A DNA stretch of 64,000 bases, from contig CAJODL010000004.1 in assembly GCA_905233165.1 (NCBI GenBank), forward strand, positions 21,377 through 85,376, in the 5' to 3' direction. A program made the position numbers and the translations under genes. The notes under the pieces were generated by a model. That model had not been told where the DNA came from. It ran no database searches and saw nothing but the letters and a program-made list of their open reading frames with translations. The stretch comes from an uncultured Prevotella sp. Its GTDB lineage: Bacteria > Bacteroidota > Bacteroidia > Bacteroidales > Bacteroidaceae. Shown here in pieces: positions 24,740 through 33,342 of the stretch (the first letter of the stretch is position 1; the number at the start of each line of letters is the position of its first letter).

Positions 24740-27700
24740 TTATTGTTGTGGGCGTTGTTGACGCTGTGGAAGACGTTGTGGCTCTAATGTTTTTGGAGAA
24801 TAAAAGAGGTCCTTCAGCTTCTGTAGTTTTCTCTTGTACATATAACCTGCACCATATTGTCTGACATATCCTTCGAGGAAGTCATATACATTATCCTTGA
24901 AGAATAGTCGCATATATTGGTTAGATGTCTCGGAGAGTCTGTATTGTACATCAACATTGTCGAAGAAAGACTTGTTCTGTCCTGATACATCATTACCCGT
25001 AGAAATCTTTCCTCCGACAGAGATGTTCAGCCTATTGTTCCAGAAGCGTTTCGCAAATTTGAATGTGTAGTCGGTATGCATGGTACCATCATCGCTGGTA
25101 GTCTTGTCCATTCCCATTTGGAAATCCATTGTCTTGAGGGCATTGCCAGCAATATTGTTGATTTCTGATTGCAGGAAGCTGTTCAGGGCAGAACTCATTG
25201 AGAATGATGATGTGTTGCTGTCAGAAAGATACATGCCAGTGGTAAGCATCGTTACAGCCACTTTACCCCTTGCTTCTGTTGACATCATTGCCAACTCGCT
25301 GGCTATTGCCTGGTCTTCTGGTGCTTCGATGATGAACTCTAGTCCCATGTCTTTCAGCGACTTTGTTATCACAACACCACAGTTGAATGTTACCATCTTG
25401 TTTGCTCCATTCTCCGAAACAGCAGTTCTTACACGTTCTGTTGCAGTAATGTTCATGCGAGGATTGAGTAGGTCGCCTGTAAACTCCAACCAAGAGCCGT
25501 TGGCAATGGTGAAGGTTTTGAGCGGAATGACGGGAAGAGAATATTTCATCTCACCTTCGTTGATTGTGTATCTGCCTGTTATGGTGATTTCTCCAGAGTC
25601 ATATTTCATCTTCAGGTTACCACCACCCACAAGGTCAAGGTAGTTGGAGTGGTCTGCATTAAGCCAGCACTTCACATGTGCTCCATCAATGACATTGACA
25701 GTAAAGTTCATCAGCATACCATCGACAGCTGGTTTTACTGTGGTGACATTTGTAGTGTCACTGAGGTTGGTGAAGGTAACGAGTTCCTTCAGACGGTTAT
25801 CTGTTGTGATAGGTGTGTCTCTCAGTATATAGTTAAGGTCTGTTGTTGGAAGTACATCCAGTCGTCCCACTACTCTCAGCTTTGATAATTCACCTCGCAT
25901 GCCGCAATAGAAGTTTACGAAGGCTTTGCCGTAGGCTTCTGACTTTGGCGTCTCCTTGGCATCGATGAGTAGGAAGTTCTCTGCCTTCATCCTCAGATTT
26001 ACTGTGATGTGGTCGAGGTCGGCAAAATCAACTTCACCACTCGCTACGAGGGGACTGCCGTTAGTGGCATAAACCTGGAAGTTTTCAAGCAATAGTTTTG
26101 AGTTCTGCACTCTTACCGGGTCATCATCAAAGCGCATCTTTACACCGTATGGTATGCTGATGAGGCTGGCGTTCTCAAGGAACAGTTCGCCATTTACGTT
26201 CGGCTTGTTCGTGGTACCCTGAACATCGAGAGAACCATCCGCAGTACCTTCCAATCCCACTATCTGGTCTTCTATGAAACCATTGATAAGATGAAGAGGA
26301 CATTTCTTAAGGTCAGCGGTCAGCGAAAGGTTTTCAGTTGTGTTGTTATAGCGTCCTACGATTGTTGCTATCTCTTTGTCATCCAGCGATACGGTTCCGT
26401 CAACATAGTGTTGGTTACCTTCTTCTTCCGGCATATATACAAACTGTGTGCTGAGGTTGCCGATAGGAGATTTCTCATATATCATATTCTCGACACTCAT
26501 GTCTGTCGATACAGTCATCTCTGTCATGCTGTTCATTACGATATGGAAGTCTCCGTCCAACATTCCGCTAACCTTCGGAGCGTATGGTATTCCGCTGGTC
26601 AGTTTTTGAAGGTTTATGCGAGTCAACGACAGCGTCAAATCCTGCCATGCTTCATGTGAACCGGATAACAGTTCTAATCCCATACCATCGTCCGACCTCA
26701 TCCTTACGTTGGCAGTAATAGCATTTTTCTTTCCAAGTGTGATATGGTTGTCTTTGTTGAGGTGGAACTTAGCATAGCCTATCACCGGCTCATCAGGAGT
26801 TAAATGAATCCTCAACTTTCGGTTATCACCTTCGCTTTGTGACCTTAGACCTTCGACCTTTGACCTTAGACTGTCAACGTCCTCGTTGACCACCATCGCT
26901 TCCAGTCCCAGTTTCAACGCCAGTTCGTTATTGTTGTCAAAGATGTTGGTGTTCAGTATCAGTCCCTGCTCTAACAATTCTCCGTCAGCGAGTGCTGCAA
27001 AGACAATCTCGTTAGGTTCATAGTTCTGCACTCTCAGGGCATAGGTCATCTTCATCGGTGTTATGATGTTGCCCAAAGAGTCGAGTACGTTGTTGGTACT
27101 GTTAATCTTCAGTCCTATGGTGTCGAGCTGATATCCAGCTGTCTGTAGTTTGTGCATTCGCAGTTCGCCATTGATGCCGTTTTCCCTTGAGACATGGAAT
27201 CGTGCCAATACGCGGTCGAAGTTTATTTCGTAGTATTTTGCAAAGCGTGAGATAGGATTCTCCTTGCCACATCTGAGGTAGAAGTTCAACTTTGGCAATG
27301 CATCCCTTATTTCTGCCTGGTCGAAGGCATAGTTGCTCATCTGCTTGTTCAATATCCTCGACAGTTCGTTGGCTTGCCTCATGAGCCATTCATAACCGCC
27401 TCGCATAGTGACGAGCGATTCAAAGTCGCCACAATGTATGTCGGCTCTTGTGGTATCTCGACGTGTTAACAGACCCAGCACTATGTCGTCAGGGTGGAAG
27501 GTCTGCACAGAGTCTGTTATGGTGATGTCGCTGATGAGGCCGTTTAACTTTATGTCGTCATACACATCGGTGCTTCGTGACAAGCCAGGAATCTTTGGCA
27601 GTTTTATGCCGCTCTGGCGTACCTCAAAGTCATAGTGTCCACAGAGTCCTATCTTCAGGGGCACATCCACCAGATGCATCTGGTAGAGATCAATGTTTCT

Positions 27701-29428
27701 AATGTCTGTGAACAGTGTCGCCTTTATGCCTGTCGGCTTCATGTTGTCCATCAGGGCATCAAGCAGTATCTCTCCTTCCAATGCCTTGCTTTGTGGGTTG
27801 ATGGTAGCCTTTATAACACGAGTGTCGGCATGCACCTTTCCTGATAGTGTAAGGTCTCCAAGACCATACTGCTGCAGGTTTGGCATTCCCAGTTTGCGCA
27901 GGTCGCTGCTATTCATCCTGAAGCTGTTCATGCCGGCATCAACATTATATGCCATCGTCTTGTAGTTGAAGGTGCCGTTGGATTTCAACTTACCACCGTC
28001 GTCAGTCCTTATGTCGGCAATATAGTCTATGTTGGCACCGCTGATGGTGGCATCAATGTCACCTTGCGCCCTGAGATATCTGTATGTCTTTACCTTCGCC
28101 TTCGCCTTTGCCCTGAACATCGGACTGTCAAAATTCATTGGGTATGACAGGTCGAAAGGTCTTACATCCACAGAGGCGAGGGTAGGGATGTCAGCCTTGA
28201 CAAATGGAATGTGCAGGTTCCGCATATTTCCGTGCACTTCTGTCGAAACGGTTATAGGCATTACGGGCAGATACTGACGCAATGGTGCTGCATCCGTCAG
28301 TTTCAGTCCCTCAACAATCTTCAGCACATCGCTGCGTCCGATGCTGGCATCCAGTCGTGCGTCGATAGGTCCTGTACTTCCTTCGTCAAAAGCATTGAGG
28401 GCCATATTCAGGTGTGTAGAAATTCTGCTGGCCGAAGTCTGCAACGAACCATCCATAACAACCCTCGTGGTATCCATATCCACCTTCGCCGACAATGTCG
28501 AGGTCAGGCCATTGGCTGTCGGCTGTTGGCTGTTGGAACCTTTTACTTTTGACCCCAGGAACACCGTTTCCGTGCATTCTTTTATGTTAGCCGAGAACAG
28601 CGGCTTACTATTTACGAGGGCGAAGGAGAGGTCTTCTATCTTTGCTTTCAGATTTTCTACGCGGTAGGTGTCATAGTCAGCCGCTTTGATGCCGGCACCG
28701 ATGCCTTTGATGCCCAGTTGCATATTCACCATCGTGTCACGAGGGTCTGCGTTTTCCTGCATTGTGAAATCGATGCCGCTGGCATTCAGCGACAGGGTGT
28801 CCACCTTTGCGCCGTAGCCGTTAAATCGTTTTACGCCGCCATTGAAAGTGCCGACACTATAGTGCTGCTTTCCAAGGTCGAAAACACCATCCTCTGCTTT
28901 TGCCATAACGCCTCTTACGACGACAGGAATGCTGTCACCCTTCATCATCATCCAAAGGTTTACATTCGTGATGTTCGCCTTTTGGAGATTTATGGTATAA
29001 GGCAATTCTGTCTTTGAAGTGTCCTCGGGTGCTTCGTAGTTGAGGTCAAGATTTACGTTTGCAGTATCTGCCTCAAGAGTAGTGATGTCGATATTGTTGT
29101 CTAACAGGGCTAATGGTTGCCATCCTATTGTAGCGCGTCCCAGATAGATGTCAAACTGCGGACTGTCGGGTAGGGTGTCGCAAGGTACGAGCCACTTGGC
29201 ACTCCTCACCTTACATTGTGTCACCTCCAAGTCCAGAGGCCATACTATGTGGACGGTGCCGATGGATATCTGCATGCCGGTCTTTTCGGAAGCGACCTTG
29301 CTGCCATAGTCAACGGCCCAGTTCTGCACGGCAGGTATGTATAGCGCTATCGCCAACAGCCCCACCAGCACTATCGGAGTCAGGATGACCCCAAGCAGAA
29401 CCTTTAATATGACAGATATCTTATTCAA
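24740..29428 (-). CDS. tamB: Translocation and assembly module protein TamB
   Basis: This 1562-residue AsmA/TamB-type protein has an N-terminal membrane anchor (residues 5-30, VLLGVILTPIVLVGLLAIAL), a very long beta-rich periplasmic groove, and the conserved C-terminal DUF490 region (about 1150-1520, with FTGDLLNPRMNITATERVRT and NISVGGKISTGNDV). TamB-like proteins bridge the inner and outer membranes. Two stretches look like spacer-type repeats captured in frame: SNSQQPTANG near residue 300 (28505-28530) and SLRSKVEGLRS near residue 855 (26838-26873). It has its own promoter and is followed by tamL. Confidence 0.92.
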   Translation of the reverse strand: MNKISVILKVLLGVILTPIVLVGLLAIALYIPAVQNWAVDYGSKVASEKTGMQISIGTVHIVWPLDLEVTQCKVRSAKWLVPCDTLPDSPQFDIYLGRATIGWQPLALLDNNIDITTLEADTANVNLDLNYEAPEDTSKTELPYTINLQKANITNVNLWMMMKGDSIPVVVRGVMAKAEDGVFDLGKQHYSVGTFNGGVKRFNGYGAKVDTLSLNASGIDFTMQENADPRDTMVNMQLGIKGIGAGIKAADYDTYRVENLKAKIEDLSFALVNSKPLFSANIKECTETVFLGSKVKGSNSQQPTANGLTSTLSAKVDMDTTRVVMDGSLQTSASRISTHLNMALNAFDEGSTGPIDARLDASIGRSDVLKIVEGLKLTDAAPLRQYLPVMPITVSTEVHGNMRNLHIPFVKADIPTLASVDVRPFDLSYPMNFDSPMFRAKAKAKVKTYRYLRAQGDIDATISGANIDYIADIRTDDGGKLKSNGTFNYKTMAYNVDAGMNSFRMNSSDLRKLGMPNLQQYGLGDLTLSGKVHADTRVIKATINPQSKALEGEILLDALMDNMKPTGIKATLFTDIRNIDLYQMHLVDVPLKIGLCGHYDFEVRQSGIKLPKIPGLSRSTDVYDDIKLNGLISDITITDSVQTFHPDDIVLGLLTRRDTTRADIHCGDFESLVTMRGGYEWLMRQANELSRILNKQMSNYAFDQAEIRDALPKLNFYLRCGKENPISRFAKYYEINFDRVLARFHVSRENGINGELRMHKLQTAGYQLDTIGLKINSTNNVLDSLGNIITPMKMTYALRVQNYEPNEIVFAALADGELLEQGLILNTNIFDNNNELALKLGLEAMVVNEDVDSLRSKVEGLRSQSEGDNRKLRIHLTPDEPVIGYAKFHLNKDNHITLGKKNAITANVRMRSDDGMGLELLSGSHEAWQDLTLSLTRINLQKLTSGIPYAPKVSGMLDGDFHIVMNSMTEMTVSTDMSVENMIYEKSPIGNLSTQFVYMPEEEGNQHYVDGTVSLDDKEIATIVGRYNNTTENLSLTADLKKCPLHLINGFIEDQIVGLEGTADGSLDVQGTTNKPNVNGELFLENASLISIPYGVKMRFDDDPVRVQNSKLLLENFQVYATNGSPLVASGEVDFADLDHITVNLRMKAENFLLIDAKETPKSEAYGKAFVNFYCGMRGELSKLRVVGRLDVLPTTDLNYILRDTPITTDNRLKELVTFTNLSDTTNVTTVKPAVDGMLMNFTVNVIDGAHVKCWLNADHSNYLDLVGGGNLKMKYDSGEITITGRYTINEGEMKYSLPVIPLKTFTIANGSWLEFTGDLLNPRMNITATERVRTAVSENGANKMVTFNCGVVITKSLKDMGLEFIIEAPEDQAIASELAMMSTEARGKVAVTMLTTGMYLSDSNTSSFSMSSALNSFLQSEINNIAGNALKTMDFQMGMDKTTSDDGTMHTDYTFKFAKRFWNNRLNISVGGKISTGNDVSGQNKSFFDNVDVQYRLSETSNQYMRLFFKDNVYDFLEGYVRQYGAGYMYKRKLQKLKDLFYSPKTLEPQRLPQRQQRPQQ

Positions 29429-29465
29429 TTATGAATTAAGAATTGTGCATTATATACAGCGCCTG

Positions 29466-29496
29466 CAAAGGTATTTAAAAAAAACGAAATGACAAA
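29466..29496 (-). promoter_or_regulatory. Promoter of tamB-tamL
   Basis: The minus strand has TTTG (29493-29496), 19 nt, then TACCTTTG (29466-29473), 38 nt upstream of tamB. It is divergent from the promoter of the second TamL-like gene. Confidence 0.8.
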
Positions 29497-29578
29497 ATAA
29501 AAGCAAGATTATTTCTGTTATATGTCTTTTTAACACAAAACTCTCAACTCTCAACTCTCGACTCTCAACTATTTTCTA

Positions 29579-29586
29579 TATCTTTG
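29579..29586 (+). promoter_or_regulatory. -7 promoter element of the second TamL-like gene
   Basis: TATCTTTG ends only 7 nt before the ATG at 29594, so the transcript would be leaderless or nearly so. A small aactctc repeat lies at 29538-29572 in the -33 area, and no clear TTTG is present. Confidence 0.5.
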
Positions 29587-29593
29587 CGTGCAA

Positions 29594-31786
29594 ATGCGAC
29601 GTTTACGTTTATTATATCTGTTTCTGCCATCAGCAATTTTCTTGCTGACGATAGGCTGTTCTCCTCTTAAAGGTTTGAAGGATGACGAACTGATACTGAA
29701 ACGTAATGTGGTACGTTCTGTTGATGATAGCGTCAACGTCAGCGAATATATCGACTACATACAGCAGAAGCCTCAAGGCGGTTTGTTCTCTCGCAAGCGC
29801 ACCATCCTCGATACCGCCCTTGTGACGGTGAGCATGCGTAACCTGCAGCAGATGATGGAGAATAAGGGTTACTTTAATGCCGATGTCGATACTGCGATGT
29901 ATATCCATGACCGTCGTGCAACGGTGGCTTATGTCATATCGCCCCACTATCAGTACCATGTGCGTAATGCGTGGTATGATGTGGCAGACCCCCATATCGA
30001 TTCCCTTCTGCGTGCCGGTGGGATGTATAAGGGTGACCTGGCACGCGGAAAAGCTTTTTCTGCTGACAAACTGAAAGAAGAACAGCTGAAGTTTACGTCT
30101 TATCTCACCAATCGCGGCTATCGCAATTTCAATAAGCAGATGCTGACATTCGATGTTGATACCTCGCGTCAGTATCATCTTGCCGATGTGGCATTGTATA
30201 TCGGTCTCTATCGTCCTAATCCGCAGTCGGGCCCCTATCTCCATCCGCGCTATTATATCAATAATGTGACTTACAACGGTGCGGATTTCCTTCGTAAGAA
30301 AACGTTGCATACGAATACTGTTTTCCAGCCGGGAGAGCTATACAGCGACAAGAAGGTTCAGGATACCTACAACCGTTTTGCCCGTCTGCAGGCGGTACGT
30401 TCTACCAATATCACGTTTACAGAGCCCGTGAATGCCGACTCTTTGTTAAATGATAGCACGTCGGCCCTCATACCGCTCGATGTGCAGGTAAACCTCACCA
30501 AGCGCAAGCCCCATTCCATACAGGTGCAGCCTGAGGGTACCAATACCTCCGGCGATTTTGGTGCGGCGCTGTCCGTGACCTACGAAAACCGTAACATTTT
30601 TCACGGGAGCGAGGTGTTCAGCCTCTCTACCCGTGCGGCCTTCGAAGCCATACGAGGACTGGAGGGATATGATACCAATAACTATTTTGAGTTTGGCATA
30701 GAGGGAAAACTGACCTTCCCTACCATCATCGCCCCTTGGCTTTCTACCGACTACCAGCGCAGGCATAATGCCAAGACTGAGGTGGTGGTGAGCTACAACC
30801 GCCAGAACCGTCCGGAGTTCCATCGCCGCGTCTTTACCGGTGCATGGCGCTACAGGTGGCGCAATTCTACCGGCAGCACGACATATCAGTATGACTTCCT
30901 CGACCTCAACTATGTCTCAATGCCGTGGATTTCCGATACCTTCAGGCGCGACTATCTCGACAACAATACCAACCGTAATGCCATACTGAAGTATAACTAC
31001 GAAGACCTCTTCATCATGAAGATGGGCTATGGCATCACATACTCCGACAGATACAACTCCCTAAAGGCGAATGTCGAGACGGCCGGAAATTTCCTCTATG
31101 GCCTGGCAAACATCTTCAAGTTTCCCAAGAACGACAACGGCGACTATAAGGCTTTCCTCATAGCCTTTGCGCAGTATGCGAAGTTCGACGTCGATTATAC
31201 GCGCCTCATAGCATTGAGTGAAGATTTTCGCGTAAATCCCGACAAGCCGTCCGGTCTGCTGTCGTCGCTGTGTCTGGCCCTCCATGCCCGTCTTGGTGTT
31301 GCAGTGCCATACGCCAACAGTAATATGTTGCCTTTTGAGAAACGCTATTTCTCTGGCGGTGCCAACAGTGTTCGCGGATGGAGTGTGCGCACGCTCGGTC
31401 CTGGCAGCTATTCCCGCAAGGACGGCCGCATCGACTTTATCAACCAGACGGGCGACATGAAGATAGACCTCAATGCCGAGTTGCGCGGCAATCTGTTTTG
31501 GAAGTTCCAGGGAGCCCTCTTCGTCGATGCCGGTAATGTATGGACCCTTCGCGACTATGCCGACCAGCCGGGTGGTAAGTTCAAGGCCAACAGCCTGTGG
31601 AAGGAGATGGCGGTGGCATACGGTGTCGGGCTGAGGCTGAACTTCAATTATTTCGTCTTGCGTCTCGACCTCGGCATGAAGGCTGTCAATCCCAGCTACG
31701 AAACCAGCAAGGAACACTTCCCCCTTGTCCATCCTCGCTTCAGCCGCGACTATGCCCTCCACTTCGCCGTCGGCATGCCGTTCTGA
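29594..31786 (+). CDS. Second TamL-like outer membrane lipoprotein, Omp85 superfamily
   Basis: The ATG at 29594 is preferred over the GTG at 29588. It gives the lipoprotein signal AIFLLTIGCS (Cys22) and a 730-residue protein. POTRA-like repeats fill about 30-290 and an Omp85 barrel follows to the end, with GGANSVRGWSVRTLGPGSY (loop-6 motif), ALFVDAGNVWTLRD and a terminal aromatic strand (HFAVGMPF). It is divergent from the tamB-tamL pair and only distantly similar to the other TamL. It may be an alternative TamB partner or act independently. A terminator follows 26 nt after the stop. Confidence 0.9.
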   Translation: MRRLRLLYLFLPSAIFLLTIGCSPLKGLKDDELILKRNVVRSVDDSVNVSEYIDYIQQKPQGGLFSRKRTILDTALVTVSMRNLQQMMENKGYFNADVDTAMYIHDRRATVAYVISPHYQYHVRNAWYDVADPHIDSLLRAGGMYKGDLARGKAFSADKLKEEQLKFTSYLTNRGYRNFNKQMLTFDVDTSRQYHLADVALYIGLYRPNPQSGPYLHPRYYINNVTYNGADFLRKKTLHTNTVFQPGELYSDKKVQDTYNRFARLQAVRSTNITFTEPVNADSLLNDSTSALIPLDVQVNLTKRKPHSIQVQPEGTNTSGDFGAALSVTYENRNIFHGSEVFSLSTRAAFEAIRGLEGYDTNNYFEFGIEGKLTFPTIIAPWLSTDYQRRHNAKTEVVVSYNRQNRPEFHRRVFTGAWRYRWRNSTGSTTYQYDFLDLNYVSMPWISDTFRRDYLDNNTNRNAILKYNYEDLFIMKMGYGITYSDRYNSLKANVETAGNFLYGLANIFKFPKNDNGDYKAFLIAFAQYAKFDVDYTRLIALSEDFRVNPDKPSGLLSSLCLALHARLGVAVPYANSNMLPFEKRYFSGGANSVRGWSVRTLGPGSYSRKDGRIDFINQTGDMKIDLNAELRGNLFWKFQGALFVDAGNVWTLRDYADQPGGKFKANSLWKEMAVAYGVGLRLNFNYFVLRLDLGMKAVNPSYETSKEHFPLVHPRFSRDYALHFAVGMPF

Positions 31787-31811
31787 TGGGTTAGAGGTTT
31801 ATCGAATAATA

Positions 31812-31840
31812 GTCCGGAAGACATCCTTCCGGATTTTTTT
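31812..31840 (+). terminator. Intrinsic terminator of the second TamL-like gene
   Basis: TCCGGAAG (31813-31820) and CTTCCGGA (31826-31833) form an 8-bp stem with a 5-nt loop, then T7. Confidence 0.88.
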
Positions 31841-31929
31841 GTGCCCGTCAAAGTGGTGTAAACGGCAAGTCGAGTGTTAAATAAAGATAAAGGTTTTAGT
31901 GAATCGCACCACTATTCTGTATAATTTCA

Positions 31930-31937
31930 TATCTTTG
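31930..31937 (+). promoter_or_regulatory. -7 promoter element of the DUF6261 gene
   Basis: TATCTTTG matches TAnnTTTG. Transcription would begin near 31943, exactly where the 42-bp repeat array begins. The -33 element is weak. The 31787-32191 gap holds only this element, the upstream terminator and the array. Confidence 0.55.
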
Positions 31938-31944
31938 CAGTCGT

Positions 31945-32145
31945 AAAAACCCACAGCGGCGGGGTTTCGCGACCTGCGAAAATCAGAAAATACCCCCTCA
32001 GCGGGCTTTCGCAACCTGCGGAAATCAGAAAACACCCCTTCGGCGGGCTTTCGCAACCTGCGAAAATCGGAAAACACCCCCTCAGCTGGTTTCCGCAACC
32101 CGCGGAAGATTGGAAACACCCCTTCGGCAGGTTTCCGCAACCTGC
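31945..32145. repeat. 42-bp tandem hairpin array in the 5' leader (one partial and four full units)
   Basis: Full units occupy 31978-32019, 32020-32061, 32062-32103 and 32104-32145; a degenerate unit is at 31945-31977. Across the unit junctions, TTTCGCA-ACC-TGCGAAA-type arms form short hairpins. In the last two junctions both arms gain an extra C-G pair (TTTCCGC with GCGGAA), which looks compensatory. The array ends 46 nt before the DUF6261 start. Units are contiguous with no unique spacers, so it is not a CRISPR. Confidence 0.9.
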
Positions 32146-32191
32146 GGAAGAATGAATAATTATAATTGTTAAACAAAAAAACTAAAACGCT

Positions 32192-33106
32192 ATGTATCCT
32201 AACGCACTACAATGGGCAAGCATCCACATCGGTCACATGGACAAAGCCACGTTGCTGAGCTTCATGCACAATGTGGACGAGAAGGGACAGGCTGAGAATG
32301 CCGCTCCCATGAGAACGAAGTTGGGTCAGTTCTGGACGCCTTTCCATGAGGCTTACGTCCTGTACGACCAAGTATTTAACCCTTCACGCAAGACTCTTGA
32401 GTCAGAGGACCTGAAGATTCTCGACGACGAACGCGACGATTCTCTTGGCGCTTATCATGAGGCTGTGCTGGGCCTGCAGCGCAACCCTAACGAGGCAAAG
32501 AAGCAGGCAGCGCGTCTGTTGAACCTGAACTACGACACCTACAAGCCCGAACGTAGTCAGGAGTATATGAAGGAAACGGAGCTCATCAGCCAGATGACCA
32601 CCGAAATCCGTAACTCTCAGGAACTCTCTGCTGCCATCCAGCTGCTCGGCTTGGAGGACTATCTTGCCGACCTTGAGCAGAAGAACAATGCTTTTGCCAA
32701 CCTCATGAAGAGCCGCACCGCATCTACCGAGGGCCAGCAGAAGGGTGCTGTGGCAGAGGCTCGCGCTAACCTTGAGCAGAAGTATCAGCTCTTCCGCCAG
32801 ATGCTCAACGTGGCATCTATCTACGAAGGCGACGCAGACTACCGTCCTTTCATCCTCGCCGTAAACGCCGAAGTGGAGCACTTCCGCCAGATATTGGCAC
32901 GCAAAGGCGTCAGCATGGGTGCTGACATAAACTCAGGAACAGGAACAGACACTGGTTCCAACGAAAACGATAACGAAAACGATAACCAAGGTGGTACGAA
33001 CCAAGGAAGCGGCACAGGAACAATAACTCCGACGAATCCTGATACACCTTCTGACCCTGGCACCGGAGGCGGTGGAAGCACCGGAGATGGTTGGGAAGAG
33101 GGTTAA
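32192..33106 (+). CDS. DUF6261-family protein with GDGWEEG tail
   Basis: This 304-residue protein of unknown function has no signal peptide. Residues 1-245 are helical and match what I recall of Bacteroidetes DUF6261 (IHIGHMDKATLLSFM, then repeated Leu/Tyr helices with QLLGLEDYLADLEQKNNAFANLMKSR, then FILAVNAEVEHFRQILARKG). The last 60 residues are a low-complexity Gly/Thr/Asn/Asp linker ending GGGGSTGDGWEEG, the same ending as the unrelated protein at 8256-9491. A perfect palindrome overlaps the stop codon and the 35-bp repeat lies 58 nt further on. Confidence 0.75.
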   Translation: MYPNALQWASIHIGHMDKATLLSFMHNVDEKGQAENAAPMRTKLGQFWTPFHEAYVLYDQVFNPSRKTLESEDLKILDDERDDSLGAYHEAVLGLQRNPNEAKKQAARLLNLNYDTYKPERSQEYMKETELISQMTTEIRNSQELSAAIQLLGLEDYLADLEQKNNAFANLMKSRTASTEGQQKGAVAEARANLEQKYQLFRQMLNVASIYEGDADYRPFILAVNAEVEHFRQILARKGVSMGADINSGTGTDTGSNENDNENDNQGGTNQGSGTGTITPTNPDTPSDPGTGGGGSTGDGWEEG

Positions 33107-33133
33107 TCAAAGCGCCGCGGGCGCTTTGATTAA
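33103..33133 (+). terminator. Perfect 14-bp hairpin overlapping the DUF6261 stop
   Basis: TTAATCAAAGCGCC (33103-33116) and its exact complement (33120-33133) enclose a GCG loop. The stop codon TAA lies inside the 5' arm. No T-run follows, so it may act as a stability element rather than a simple terminator. Confidence 0.7.
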
Positions 33134-33163
33134 GAATGAAGAAATGAAGAAATGAAGAAATGA

Positions 33164-33198
33164 AATTGGCGCAAGATGCAATCGCATCCTGCGCCATT
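33164..33198. repeat. 35-bp palindromic repeat, copy 2
   Basis: This is the exact reverse complement of 8100-8134. The core palindrome is at 33168-33195. It lies 58 nt downstream of the DUF6261 gene. A gaaatgaa tandem repeat (33136-33163) precedes it. Confidence 0.85.
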
Positions 33199-33222
33199 CT
33201 CTATTAAACTATTAAACTATTA

Positions 33223-33337
33223 AGCACCTAAGCCGTAAGCACCTAAGCTGTAAGCACCTAAGCCGTAAGCTGTAAGCACCTAAGCTGTAAGCACCTAAGC
33301 CGTAAGCACCTAAGCCGTAAGCCGTAAGCCATTAAGC
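33223..33337. repeat. 15-bp tandem repeat, gcacctaagccgtaa unit
   Basis: About seven units of GCACCTAAGCCGTAA, with variants, run up to the stop of the GH43 gene. It is another spacer minisatellite with no coding sense. Confidence 0.85.
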
Positions 33338-33342
33338 CTCAC

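Noticed and set aside
31945..32145. CRISPR array
   Set aside because: Units are contiguous with no unique spacers, and no cas genes are present in the window.
31877..32176. Minus-strand open frame with a 14-residue repeat (RKPAEGVFSDFR)
   Set aside because: The 42-bp unit is a multiple of three, so all frames without stops repeat. The array is better explained as a leader repeat of the plus-strand DUF6261 gene.
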